In this document: piece by piece, positions 14,941-22,424 of the stretch
Numbering within the stretch: the first letter of the stretch is position 1
Layout of the letters: every line of letters begins with the position of its first letter
Assembly: GCA_964542895.1 (NCBI GenBank)
Contig: CAZIWT010000046.1
Span: forward strand, 1 to 24,626
DNA from: Zymogenus sp964542895
GTDB taxonomy: Bacteria > Desulfobacterota > Zymogenia > Zymogenales > Zymogenaceae
Length of the DNA: 24,626 nucleotides
Direction of reading: 5' to 3'
The notes under the pieces: model-generated
What the model was told of the DNA's origin: nothing
What the model saw: the letters and a program-made list of their open reading frames with translations, nothing else
Database searches by the model: none
Position numbers and translations under genes: made by a program

Positions 14941-16443
14941 ATGAAAAGCGGATATAAAACAAAGCTCGATCCGATATTTTACCCGGATAGCGTCGCCATC
15001 ATAGGCGCCAGCAACAACTTTGCGAAGTGGGGATCGTTTATAACGGCCCACATGATCGTCGGCGGGTACCTCGGAAAGATCTACCCGATAAATCCGAAGA
15101 GCGATACGATCTACGGAAGGAAGGCATACAAAAACATCTCCGACGTTCCGGGAAAGGTGGACCTCGCCATAATTACCACCCCCGCCAAGACCGTCTACAA
15201 CGTCGTTAAAGAGTGTATCGAGAAAAAGGTCGGCGGGATCGTGGTGGTAACTTCCGGTTTTTCCGAGACGGACGAAGAGGGGATAAAGCTGGAAAAGGAG
15301 CTTGTCGAGCTTCTGGAGGAGGCGAAGATGCCGATGGTGGGGCCGAACACGATGGGGGTAATGTGCACCCAGAGGCGCCTCTTCTCCATCGGCGCCCCCC
15401 TCTATCCCCGACGGGGTGATATCTCGTTCATGTCCCAGAGCGGGAATCTCGGAAACCAGATGCTCGAATGGGCGGAGATGCACAGCGTCGGCATGGGCAA
15501 GTTCGTCGGATCGGGAAACGAGGCCATCCTGAAAAAGTCGGATTTCCTGAGATACCTTGCAAACGATTCGGACACCAAAGTGATACTCCTCTATGTAGAG
15601 GGGGTCGAGGAGGGAGAGGAGTTTCTGGAGATCGCCATGGAGACCACAAAAAGAAAGCCGATCGTGGCCCTGAAGGGTGGAAGAACCGAGGCCGGCGGGA
15701 TCGCCGCCCGCTCCCACACCGGCTCGCTCGCCGGAGACAGCGAGATAATTACATCCGCCTTTCGGCAGGCGGGAATAATCGAGGCGAAGACACCCACCGA
15801 TATGCTCGACTACTCCATGGCGCTGGACAACCTGCCGCTGCCCAAGGGGGACAGGGTGGGAATTATCACCCTGGGCGGAGGCTGGGGCGTGGTCACGTCC
15901 GACAACGTGGTGGAGTACGGCCTTAAAGTGGCCAAGCTCGGGAAAAAGGTGATCAGCAAGCTCGACAAGATACTCCCCCCATTCTGGAGCAAGAGGAACC
16001 CGGTAGACCTCGTGGGACAGATAAACCCGGAGGCCTACGTACAATCCGTAGAGGCGGTTACTTCATCCAGCGACGTGGACGCCGTGATCTGCCTCGGGAT
16101 CGTCGGCGTCTCGAGCATGGGGATCCGCTCCTTTGCGGCCTCGGCCACGGCCGCCGACCTCGACAACCTCGAATACGCCATCCGGCAGGCCCAGGGACGC
16201 CTGGCGCTGATCGAGAGGAATTTCCTGGACAAGGTAAACGAGCTCATGAACGAATACAAAAAGCCGATTATCAACGTCTCCCTCTACGCCGGGGGGAGGA
16301 GAGAGCGCTACCAGTCGAGGACCGGCTACTCCGAGGTCGTCTACACGACGCCGGAAAAGGCGGTTCAGTCCCTCGCCGCCATGTATGAATATTACAAATA
16401 TCTCTCTGGCCACGGAATTACGGAGTTGGAGGGATTCCTTTAG
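14941..16443 (+). CDS. NDP-forming acyl-CoA synthetase, alpha subunit
   Basis: These enzymes turn acyl-CoA plus ADP and phosphate into acid, CoA and ATP. The 500 residues hold the CoA-binding Rossmann domain (SVAIIGASNNFAKWGSFI, GKIYPINPKSDTIYGRKAY), the succinyl-CoA-ligase-like domain (VGPNTMGVMC, ISFMSQSGNLGNQML) and the third domain. AARSHTGSLAGD carries the histidine (His259) that is phosphorylated. No ATP-grasp beta domain is fused or adjacent; the beta subunit must be elsewhere or the protein has another role. It is divergent from the 2-oxoacid oxidoreductase operon, whose product would be its substrate. AAGGGA lies upstream of the ATG. Confidence 0.93.
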   Translation: MKSGYKTKLDPIFYPDSVAIIGASNNFAKWGSFITAHMIVGGYLGKIYPINPKSDTIYGRKAYKNISDVPGKVDLAIITTPAKTVYNVVKECIEKKVGGIVVVTSGFSETDEEGIKLEKELVELLEEAKMPMVGPNTMGVMCTQRRLFSIGAPLYPRRGDISFMSQSGNLGNQMLEWAEMHSVGMGKFVGSGNEAILKKSDFLRYLANDSDTKVILLYVEGVEEGEEFLEIAMETTKRKPIVALKGGRTEAGGIAARSHTGSLAGDSEIITSAFRQAGIIEAKTPTDMLDYSMALDNLPLPKGDRVGIITLGGGWGVVTSDNVVEYGLKVAKLGKKVISKLDKILPPFWSKRNPVDLVGQINPEAYVQSVEAVTSSSDVDAVICLGIVGVSSMGIRSFAASATAADLDNLEYAIRQAQGRLALIERNFLDKVNELMNEYKKPIINVSLYAGGRRERYQSRTGYSEVVYTTPEKAVQSLAAMYEYYKYLSGHGITELEGFL

Positions 16444-16445
16444 AA

Positions 16446-16467
16446 CGCGGTTTAATCAATTACCGCG
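16446..16467 (+). terminator. Hairpin just after the acyl-CoA synthetase stop
   Basis: CGCGGT (16446-16451) and ACCGCG (16462-16467) form a perfect 6-bp stem three bases after the stop codon. No T-run follows directly, so it may be a pause or mRNA-end-protecting structure rather than a classic terminator. Confidence 0.4.
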
Positions 16468-16571
16468 CACATCGGCCGACCGGTTGTGAAATCTTCTCAA
16501 GACATGTTTTTTTTGGGGAGACGGGGAGAAAACATTATCCGCGATTCCATCAAAGGTGTATTTTAAACACT

Positions 16572-16619
16572 GCCGCGGCCGGCCTTTTTGGGCCCTGGCG
16601 TTATCCTTTGGCGGCTATT
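16572..16619 (+). terminator. GC-rich nested hairpin followed by T-rich stretch
   Basis: GCCGC (16572-16576) pairs with GCGGC (16611-16615), enclosing GGCC (16581-16584) paired with GGCC (16591-16594). TATTTT follows. In AT-rich surroundings this GC block stands out and could end the acyl-CoA synthetase transcript. Confidence 0.35.
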
Positions 16620-17116
16620 TTAACTGAAGCAGAGGAGTGGCAAATAGTATCCGATAAATCTTTCAAAAGACAATGAAATCTTTCCCGCCGAAAACTTGAA
16701 AACGCCTAACAACCCAAAACTTCAAAAAGTGCAACAATTTCAGACATACCTTCAAATCAGAAATTTAAGGTCGATTCAAACCACGCAATTAACGACTTAA
16801 TTTTCAGTTATTTTCTTTTATCTGTTGACAATAAGCAAATTGTAGTAAAAAATATTATAAGGGGTCTGATAAATCTTGTAAGGGTCCCTTTTTCAATAAA
16901 ATTTTGCGTGGAAGCACTTTTTTGAATGGAGGATTATTTAACCCCTAAAATGTAGACAACCCGAAGCTCGCACCGCTCAAAAATGTGGTCTATTTAAAAA
17001 CAAACTCACGATCTAAATTCTGCAGCGCTTTACATCACGGCGAAGAAAGCCGTTGAAAATCACTAAAACAATCTCTTTTTCGCCTCCGCCGATTACACCT
17101 GCTCTCGCATTCGATT

Positions 17117-17145
17117 TTGACAGGCTTTTCAAAAAACTATTTAAT
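17117..17145 (+). promoter_or_regulatory. Sigma70 promoter for the PrcB-like gene
   Basis: TTGACA (17117-17122) and TTTAAT (17140-17145) are exactly 17 bases apart, 11 of 12 consensus positions. The leader to the ATG at 17381 would be about 230 bases, long enough to hold regulatory structure, and includes the GCATTACC repeats. Confidence 0.6.
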
Positions 17146-17380
17146 GGTGCTCAAAATCACATAATAAATAAGTTAAATGGGGTATTTATAATATTGAAGA
17201 GAGAAGCAATCTAACCGCATTACCGGGCATTACCATAAAAAAATTTGAGGGGATAATAAATACAACTCGAGAGAGATCTTAGGCGACCTCGTTAATGAAG
17301 CGAGAAAAACTCGATTTAAAAACGGGTCATATTTTTAATAAACAAGACTATTCGGGTATCAAAACGAGGAGGAATCTACC

Positions 17381-17824
17381 ATGTTTAGAAGAGCATTTTT
17401 CATTTTTTTGATCTTTTTCGGATTAGCGGCCTTATCGTCCGGTGAAATGGCCTTTTCCACCCTTGCAAAGGGATATTACGCTCCAGGAATCGAAGAGAAG
17501 GTGGAGGCTGTCTTTTACGATGCAGACGCTTTTTCTTCCTTCTTCAAAAAAATCCACGTCGGTGAGACGCCGACACCCGAAACTCCGGCTGTGGACTTTG
17601 AAAAAAGTATGGTGATAGCTGTATCTCCGGGACGCAAGATGTCCGGGGGATACGATGTCGAGATAGTCGAGATTATCGAGGCGGAGGGAAAGTTCGTGGT
17701 CAAAGTCCTCTACACCGAGCCGGACCCGGGCGCCATGGTAACCATGGCCATCACCCAGCCCCATCATGTAATATCCACATCGAAAAGCGATCTGCCGGTG
17801 GAATTCAGATGGGAAGAGAAATAG
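17381..17824 (+). CDS. Exported PrcB-like domain protein
   Basis: A 147-residue protein with a signal peptide (MFRRAFFIFLIFFGLAALSS), so it should be outside the inner membrane. The rest matches the PrcB C-terminal domain pattern: an N-terminal strand and helix (AFSSFFKKIHVG), then VDFEKSMVIAVSPGRKMSGGY and VEIVEIIEAEGKFVVKVLY. A final TMAITQPHHVISTSKSDLPV fits too. PrcB-type domains were named from a treponemal protease complex; many family members are single-domain and of unknown role. The start has GAGGAGG a few bases upstream. Another gene follows at 89 bases on the same strand. No protease gene is nearby. Confidence 0.8.
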   Translation: MFRRAFFIFLIFFGLAALSSGEMAFSTLAKGYYAPGIEEKVEAVFYDADAFSSFFKKIHVGETPTPETPAVDFEKSMVIAVSPGRKMSGGYDVEIVEIIEAEGKFVVKVLYTEPDPGAMVTMAITQPHHVISTSKSDLPVEFRWEEK

Positions 17825-17913
17825 ACGGAATCATTGTAAGACGATCTTGAAGGTGTGTATTATTAACGGGGGTCTGATTAGATGAAAAAGCTCCACGTAC
17901 AACGGTATGAAAT

Positions 17914-18165
17914 ATGCCCGACAAATTTAAAATATTAAACCCTGAGGTTGTCGAAGAGGCCCTCTTTCGAGGCGGAAAATCGAGAAACGGCCTGATCGAG
18001 GAGCTGGGAAACATCTCATACGAAATGGTACACAAGGCGATGCGAGGTGAACCGGTACCTCCGGAGATAGCATACAAAATAATATTAACCATCGAGAAGC
18101 TCAACGGTAAAACCGGGGATCAGGTCGACTTCGATCGCTACCTCGAGGAGTTGTCCGCGGAATAG
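17914..18165 (+). CDS. Small helix-turn-helix-like protein
   Basis: An 83-residue protein whose middle (NGLIEELGNISYEMVHKAMR) continues GEPVPPEIAYKIILTIEKLN. This resembles the recognition half of Cro/C1-type helix-turn-helix proteins, where 'kalrGepVspetA..I' is common. It has no other domain and its ribosome site is weak. It follows the PrcB-like gene by 89 bases and precedes a terminator, so the two may share a message. It could be a small transcription regulator or a remnant of a larger phage-type repressor. Codon use is like the neighbours, which favours a real gene. Confidence 0.6.
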   Translation: MPDKFKILNPEVVEEALFRGGKSRNGLIEELGNISYEMVHKAMRGEPVPPEIAYKIILTIEKLNGKTGDQVDFDRYLEELSAE

Positions 18166-18338
18166 GGCCCGGCCCTTATTATCAGCGCTCCCTCACCTTG
18201 ATTGCGAAGGAAATTTCTTAATACCTTCTTGAAAAGAGCCTAAGACTCCACCCACCGTAAAAGATCGCCGCATAAGGATCGACGGGGGGATTACAGGAAA
18301 GAAGAGAGCCACATAAAATCCAATTGCTGAAAAGCACG

Positions 18339-18373
18339 CGGGCCTTTAGGTGTTGCGGCCCGGTTGTTTTTTT
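18339..18373 (+). terminator. Rho-independent terminator after the HTH gene
   Basis: CGGGCC (18339-18344) pairs perfectly with GGCCCG (18357-18362) around a 12-base loop, followed by GTTG and seven Ts (18367-18373). It ends plus-strand transcription before the tRNA gene on the other strand. Confidence 0.65.
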
Positions 18374-18404
18374 AGTAAATTCTTCCGGGGGGCAGATAAA
18401 AAAA

Positions 18405-18480
18405 TGGTGGAGATGATGGGATTCGAACCCACGACCTCAGCGTTGCGAACGCTGCGCTCTCCCAACTGAGCTACATCCCC
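18405..18480 (-). tRNA. tRNA-Ala (anticodon CGC)
   Basis: The minus strand folds as a complete 76-base tRNA: acceptor GGGGATG paired with CATCTCC (one G-T pair), D arm with AGCTCAGTTGGGAGAGC, anticodon stem CAGCG/CGCTG with loop TTCGCAA, and T loop GGTTCGAATCC. CCA is encoded (18405-18407). Anticodon CGC reads GCG, alanine. Seven Ts follow the CCA on the minus strand. A protein-like reading frame over this stretch (AQLGERSVRNAEVVGSNP) is the well-known tRNA artefact. Confidence 0.97.
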
Positions 18481-18496
18481 ACACGATAGTTTGATA

Positions 18497-18525
18497 TTTT
18501 TAGCACCAATATCGGGGCTTGTCAA
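18497..18525 (-). promoter_or_regulatory. Promoter of the tRNA-Ala gene
   Basis: Minus-strand TTGACA (18520-18525) and TAAAAA (18497-18502) are 17 bases apart. Transcription would start about ten bases before the mature 5' end, usual for a stand-alone tRNA gene. Confidence 0.55.
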
Positions 18526-18591
18526 CATCTAATATATTTAAATCTCCGCCGCGATGACAATATTAGCAACCCCCCTTACCCTCTCGCCTCC

Positions 18592-19164
18592 TCAAAGCGC
18601 CAATTTTTCGAGATCACCCGTGATGCTTCCAAGCTCGAACCAGAGCCTCGACATCTTGATGTTGACCCCCACGAACTTCGTCTGGATCAGCTCGAAGATA
18701 ATGCCGCCGATCTTCACAGTATCGAGGTAGGCGTATTTCGTCACCGACCCTCCGGCCTTCCCCACGCTCTTGATTACGCCGGACTGGAGGACGCCGATTC
18801 CCATCTTATCTACCGCCTCAAGCTTTCTATCGAAGTCGGAGACAAAAAAGCCGAGGTGGTGAAGCCCCTCGCCGCACTTGTCGAGGTGATCAAGATAGAT
18901 ATTGCGATCGCCCTTAATATGCTTTATCAGCTCGAACTGGATCTTCCCGGAAAAGGCCATCACCAAATCGACTTCAAAATCGAGCCTCTTTTTCTCACCC
19001 TGGTTGTGCTCCTCGTCCGAGAGCCCCGCCCTGAACCAGGGACCAAGGCCGAAGGTATCTGTGTAGTATTTAGCCGTCTTCTCGATATCTTTTACCACTA
19101 TTCCCACCTGTCCCAGCTTCGGCAGCCTCAAAACCTTGGCGAGCCTTTTCGCCTTATCGTCCAT
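18592..19164 (-). CDS. VOC-superfamily (glyoxalase/epimerase-like) protein
   Basis: A 190-residue protein of the vicinal oxygen chelate fold, two beta-alpha-beta-beta-beta units. The first begins LGQVGIVVKDIEKTAKYYTD and ends in IQFELIKHI; the second has GEGLHHLGFFVSDFDRKLEA and ends GGIIFELIQT. Glu and His at these sites are usual metal ligands, but the first site is Gln (GQVGI) rather than His, as in some VOC subgroups. It resembles methylmalonyl-CoA epimerase relatives, yet the Gln and extra C-terminal segment argue for another reaction. ATG 19162-19164 has GGGGTG upstream. It follows the flavodoxin by 81 bases. Confidence 0.85.
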   Translation of the reverse strand: MDDKAKRLAKVLRLPKLGQVGIVVKDIEKTAKYYTDTFGLGPWFRAGLSDEEHNQGEKKRLDFEVDLVMAFSGKIQFELIKHIKGDRNIYLDHLDKCGEGLHHLGFFVSDFDRKLEAVDKMGIGVLQSGVIKSVGKAGGSVTKYAYLDTVKIGGIIFELIQTKFVGVNIKMSRLWFELGSITGDLEKLAL

Positions 19165-19245
19165 TTTAACACCCCCCGAAATCGATTTTATCAGAACAAT
19201 CCCTCCATACCCCCCCAGCCTAAACTGATTCCCCGTCAATTCCCA

Positions 19246-19773
19246 TTAGATCTTCGACACGACCTTCTTCGCAAAATCCGCCGCCGACCTCTCGTCCTCC
19301 TCGTTCGGGTGTTGGTCCAGCACCCTCATATCCTCCGCCCACTCCTCGTCCGAGACCTTCTTCGCCTGCTGGACCATCGGCCGGATACTCGGATCGAGCC
19401 TCCCCCGGCAGTCGAAGCACCCCAGATACTCGATTCCCTTCGCCTTTGTCACATCGGAAAAGGTATTGATCCCCCTCTCATAACCTTCCGCGCTCTCATA
19501 GGCATCGGACGCATGGGTGACGAACCCGGCGAGCCTGAACCCGGGGGAATCGGGCATTCCATTCAGAAACTCTGCCGCTGCGGTCGAAAGCCCGCCAGCG
19601 TGGATCGGCGAGCCCAAGAACACCAGGTCGAAGGCCTTTACATCTTCCGCCTTTGTATCTTCGATCCGCTTGATCTCCACATCGTGGGCGGCCTCGACCC
19701 CCCTTGATATCGCTTTTGCTACCTTCTCCGTGTTACCGGTATTGGAGGTGTACGCGATCAGGACTTTCATCAT
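19246..19773 (-). CDS. Flavodoxin-domain protein
   Basis: About 176 residues with the flavodoxin fold. The FMN phosphate loop is in VLIAYTSNTGNTEKVAKAIS, directly after the start, and VFLGSPIHAGGLSTAAAEFL supplies the second flavin loop. GFRLAGFVTHASD and YLGCFDCRGRLDP match the class that includes flavodoxin-family proteins near redox enzymes, with a C-terminal helix ending in VSKI. It would carry electrons in the cytoplasm. Two adjacent ATG codons (19771-19773 and 19768-19770) follow AGGGGA; the first is reported. It lies between the nitronate-monooxygenase-like flavoprotein and the VOC protein, and partnering with either is possible. Confidence 0.9.
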   Translation of the reverse strand: MMKVLIAYTSNTGNTEKVAKAISRGVEAAHDVEIKRIEDTKAEDVKAFDLVFLGSPIHAGGLSTAAAEFLNGMPDSPGFRLAGFVTHASDAYESAEGYERGINTFSDVTKAKGIEYLGCFDCRGRLDPSIRPMVQQAKKVSDEEWAEDMRVLDQHPNEEDERSAADFAKKVVSKI

Positions 19774-19917
19774 AAATCCCCTAAATACTAAAATGTAAGT
19801 TAAAAATGTCGGTTCGCTCGGCCTTAACCGCATATCCGGTCATTAAAGATACCGGCGAACTTTTTTTAAAAAACCCCTTCAAACCCAAAAATGCATATCG
19901 AAATCCAGATCGGTCGG

Positions 19918-20952
19918 CTAAATCATCTTGTTTATTCTCTTCTTCGTCTCCTCCGCCTCCACCACCATCCTCTTCATAAGTTCCTCGATAGTCGGCAAGT
20001 CTTCGATCATACCTGTTGCCTGCCCCACTGGGAGTATTCCCCTATTGACGTCCCCGTCCTCCGTGGCGAGGTTCGCCGCCCGGTAGGTGTTTGCCAGATA
20101 CGCCATCTGAATGGCGTTTTTAGGCCCGGAGGCGAGCACCCCGAAAAAGAGCTTGAAAAACGGGAGCTTCAGCTGCTTGGCTATGATCCGGGAGTTGAAA
20201 AACGCCGCCGGCATGTTAAGACCCCGCTTAACGGCCTTTCTCGTCGCCTTCGTGTCCATGCAGCGGCACGGAATCCCGTCGATCCTCGTCGAGTAGATCG
20301 TGTCGTATATCGTCTTTTCGATGGAGAGGTCCTTGAAGTTTTGATGAAGGGGGCTCTCCACGGTCGACATGAAGCGGCTTCCCATAGCTATACCCTCGGC
20401 CCCGAGGGCGAGCGCCGCGGCGAGTCCCATACCGCTGGAAAATCCGCCGGCCGCGATAACCGGTATCTCCAGATCCCTGGAGATGCTCGGGATAAGAACG
20501 AGGCTCGTGGCGTCCCCGCCGTGGCCCGCCGCCTCGTGCCCCGTGACGATCAGCGCGTCCGTCCCGTAGTCCTGGGCGCGCTTGGCGTGGTAGTGGTTTA
20601 CCACCGTGGCCATCACCTTCCCGCCGTACTTGTGCGCCTTGTCCACCAGCCAGTCCCCCTTTCCGAGGGCGAAGTTGATCACAGGGACCTTCTCCTCGAT
20701 GAGGATCTCGGCGTTGTCCCTGCCCGCCGGCAGCATCAAAGATGCGTTGGCGCCGAAGGGCTTGTCGGTCAGTGACCTCACCTCCTTGATCGCCTTCCTC
20801 GTCTCATCGAGGCTCAAGGGGCCGGTCGCCAAAATTCCCAGACCCCCGGCGTTGGAGACCGCCGCCACCATCTTGGGAACGCTGATCCAGCTCATCCCCG
20901 AAAGGAGTATCGGGTACTCGATTCCAAAAAGTTCCGTAATCTCAGTCTTCAT
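19918..20952 (-). CDS. Nitronate monooxygenase / FabK-like FMN protein
   Basis: A 344-residue TIM-barrel flavoprotein. The start TELFGIEYPILLSGMSWIS, then AAVSNAGGLGILA and DKPFGANASLML fit the 2-nitropropane dioxygenase/FabK family. GHEAAGHGGDATSLVLIP contains the conserved His139 and His144, and IPVIAAGGFSSGMGLAAALA with EGIAMGSRFM forms the FMN phosphate site. In an anaerobe an oxygenase role is doubtful; an enoyl reductase or another FMN reductase role is as likely. The C-terminal third (RCMDTKATRKAVKRGL onward) is family-typical. It is on the same strand as the flavodoxin, 144 bases before it. Confidence 0.9.
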   Translation of the reverse strand: MKTEITELFGIEYPILLSGMSWISVPKMVAAVSNAGGLGILATGPLSLDETRKAIKEVRSLTDKPFGANASLMLPAGRDNAEILIEEKVPVINFALGKGDWLVDKAHKYGGKVMATVVNHYHAKRAQDYGTDALIVTGHEAAGHGGDATSLVLIPSISRDLEIPVIAAGGFSSGMGLAAALALGAEGIAMGSRFMSTVESPLHQNFKDLSIEKTIYDTIYSTRIDGIPCRCMDTKATRKAVKRGLNMPAAFFNSRIIAKQLKLPFFKLFFGVLASGPKNAIQMAYLANTYRAANLATEDGDVNRGILPVGQATGMIEDLPTIEELMKRMVVEAEETKKRINKMI

Positions 20953-21108
20953 AAAAACCTCAACTTAAGTTACAATTCAGCTTTAAAAACATCGTATTTT
21001 TTATCCGAGTTAAAATAGCACACTCCATCACCTTTGTAAAACCCTATTCCACAAGCGCCGGTAAAAACGGCTTTAATGCCTTAATACGGATCGGGGTTCG
21101 AATCAGGG

Positions 21109-22224
21109 CTAAAGAAAGAGGGTCTCGCCGTGGGTGATCTTTACCAGGCGATCGGAAAGACCCGCGGCCTCCATCTCCCTCTCGATATCGATGGGCGGAA
21201 AGTAAACCGGCTCATCCCCCAGACGGAACGTCCCCCAGTGTACCACCATCAACCTCTCGGCGTTAAGCTCCTTAAACGCCCTCACGGTCTCCCCCGGATT
21301 CATGTGGCTCCCCTTCATGAACCACCTCGGCTCATATGCGCCCAGGCTTATTATTGCAAGGTCGATCCTGCACTGTTGGCCTATCTCCTTGAAGTAGTCG
21401 AAATAGGCGGTATCCCCGGAGACGAAGATATTCCCGCCCGAGGCGGTCCTTATGAGATACGATCCCCAAAGCGAGCGGTTCGGCCCCTCGACCGGGTCCC
21501 TCATCGTCCAGTGGTTGCAGGGAAGGAGGGTTATCTCGAATCCGTCGTCCCTGTAGCTCTCGTACCAATCGAGCTTGGTTCGGTTTTTCATCCTCAACAG
21601 CTTGAAGATCAAGTCGTATCCGAGAGGGGTGACGAGATGGGTTTTCCTGTCGAGCCTTCTCAGGGAGTTGAAATCGAGGTGGTCCCGGTGGCCGTGGGTG
21701 ATGAGGACATGGTCGGGGGCCGGCATCTCCGAAATCTCGAACTCGAGGGGGCTGAAATCCTTGATTGTCCTTATGAACCTAGTGAAAACCGGGTCAACCA
21801 GGATGTACTTATCCACATCTTTTATCAGCACGGTGGAGTGCTTCAGGAAGGTGGCGGAAAGGCCTTTATGTTTTTTGACGGCGTCCCAGTTAACAGAAAC
21901 GCCCACGACCTTCTCGTCATTGTAGAACCCCTTGAACTTGTTCTCCGAGAGGAACTTCCACTTGAAGAGATTCTCGAAGCCGCCCTGGTCTTTGATGCTT
22001 CCGAAGGGACTCAGGAAGCGCTCCACGCCGTGGTGTAGCTTCTTCCTGGCGTACTCCTTCAGGGAGAGGCCGTCGTAGTTTACGATGAGCGCCCTATCGT
22101 CTTCCGATTCCACCAGATCCGCTCCCTTTGAACAGGATGGAAACAAGGTGAACATAGCCATCCCCTTTGAAAGAGCAACCATTTTTTTCAGGTACGTCCT
22201 TCGGTCAATTCTTTTTACGTACAT
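21109..22224 (-). CDS. Tat-exported metallo-beta-lactamase-fold hydrolase
   Basis: A 371-residue protein of the NAPE-PLD/RomA/UlaG-like branch of the metallo-beta-lactamase fold. Metal ligands are visible: THGHRDHLD (His177, His179, Asp181, His182), LLPCNHW (His238), VSGDTAYF (Asp271) and MVVHWG (His329). HSTVLIKDVDKYILVDPVF and GSHMNPGETVRAF are typical of the branch. The N-terminus has a twin-arginine motif, DRRTYLKK, then a mildly hydrophobic stretch ending FPSCSKG, so folded export through Tat is likely, perhaps with lipid attachment at Cys31 although the lipobox is poor. The substrate may be a phosphodiester or lactone. Its promoter carries a perfect palindrome. Confidence 0.9.
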   Translation of the reverse strand: MYVKRIDRRTYLKKMVALSKGMAMFTLFPSCSKGADLVESEDDRALIVNYDGLSLKEYARKKLHHGVERFLSPFGSIKDQGGFENLFKWKFLSENKFKGFYNDEKVVGVSVNWDAVKKHKGLSATFLKHSTVLIKDVDKYILVDPVFTRFIRTIKDFSPLEFEISEMPAPDHVLITHGHRDHLDFNSLRRLDRKTHLVTPLGYDLIFKLLRMKNRTKLDWYESYRDDGFEITLLPCNHWTMRDPVEGPNRSLWGSYLIRTASGGNIFVSGDTAYFDYFKEIGQQCRIDLAIISLGAYEPRWFMKGSHMNPGETVRAFKELNAERLMVVHWGTFRLGDEPVYFPPIDIEREMEAAGLSDRLVKITHGETLFL

Positions 22225-22266
22225 AGCGTAACACTCAACTATGGATCGAGTTAGAAAGTTAAAAAA

Positions 22267-22295
22267 AGTATATTACAAATGGACTGATTTGTAAA
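22267..22295 (-). promoter_or_regulatory. Promoter with perfect palindromic operator
   Basis: Minus-strand TTTACA (22290-22295) and TATACT (22267-22272) are 17 bases apart. The bases between form the palindrome TTACAAAT-GGACTG-ATTTGTAA (22273-22294), 8-bp perfect arms. A dimeric regulator bound there would cover the whole promoter of the hydrolase gene. Confidence 0.7.
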
Positions 22296-22424
22296 TGGTT
22301 TATCCCGTTAAGGCTGGATTTTTTCGGCCCTGTATAGAAAGGGTACAAAGGCAAGCCGCATCAGAATGACAAGATCATCTCCTCCTGTATGTAAAAAATG
22401 TCACGATGAGAATCAACCGGCGGA

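Larger units (their letters stand above)
16444..17380. other. 937-base AT-rich non-coding region
   Basis: No open frame with a credible ribosome site was found on either strand. It holds the two hairpins listed, a TTGACA at 16825-16830, a hairpin-like AAGG-GTC-CCTT followed by Ts near 16880-16893, an ACGGC/GCCGT stem-loop (17037-17053), the promoter at 17117-17145, and two direct copies of GCATTACC (17217-17224 and 17227-17234) ten bases apart. It could hide a small RNA; none is recognised. Confidence 0.5.

Noticed and set aside
16825..16858. TTGACA with TATTAT as a promoter for a small RNA
   Set aside because: The spacing is 22 bases, too long for a normal sigma70 promoter; kept only as a note in the non-coding region.
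17882..17938. Eighteen-codon frame (MKKLHVQRYEICPTNLKY) before the HTH gene, possible leader peptide
   Set aside because: No convincing ribosome site and no run of regulatory codons or attenuator structure; it overlaps the next start by chance.
18346..18528. Minus-strand open frame containing AQLGERSVRNAEVVGSNPII
   Set aside because: This is the familiar translation of a tRNA gene; the stretch folds as tRNA-Ala.
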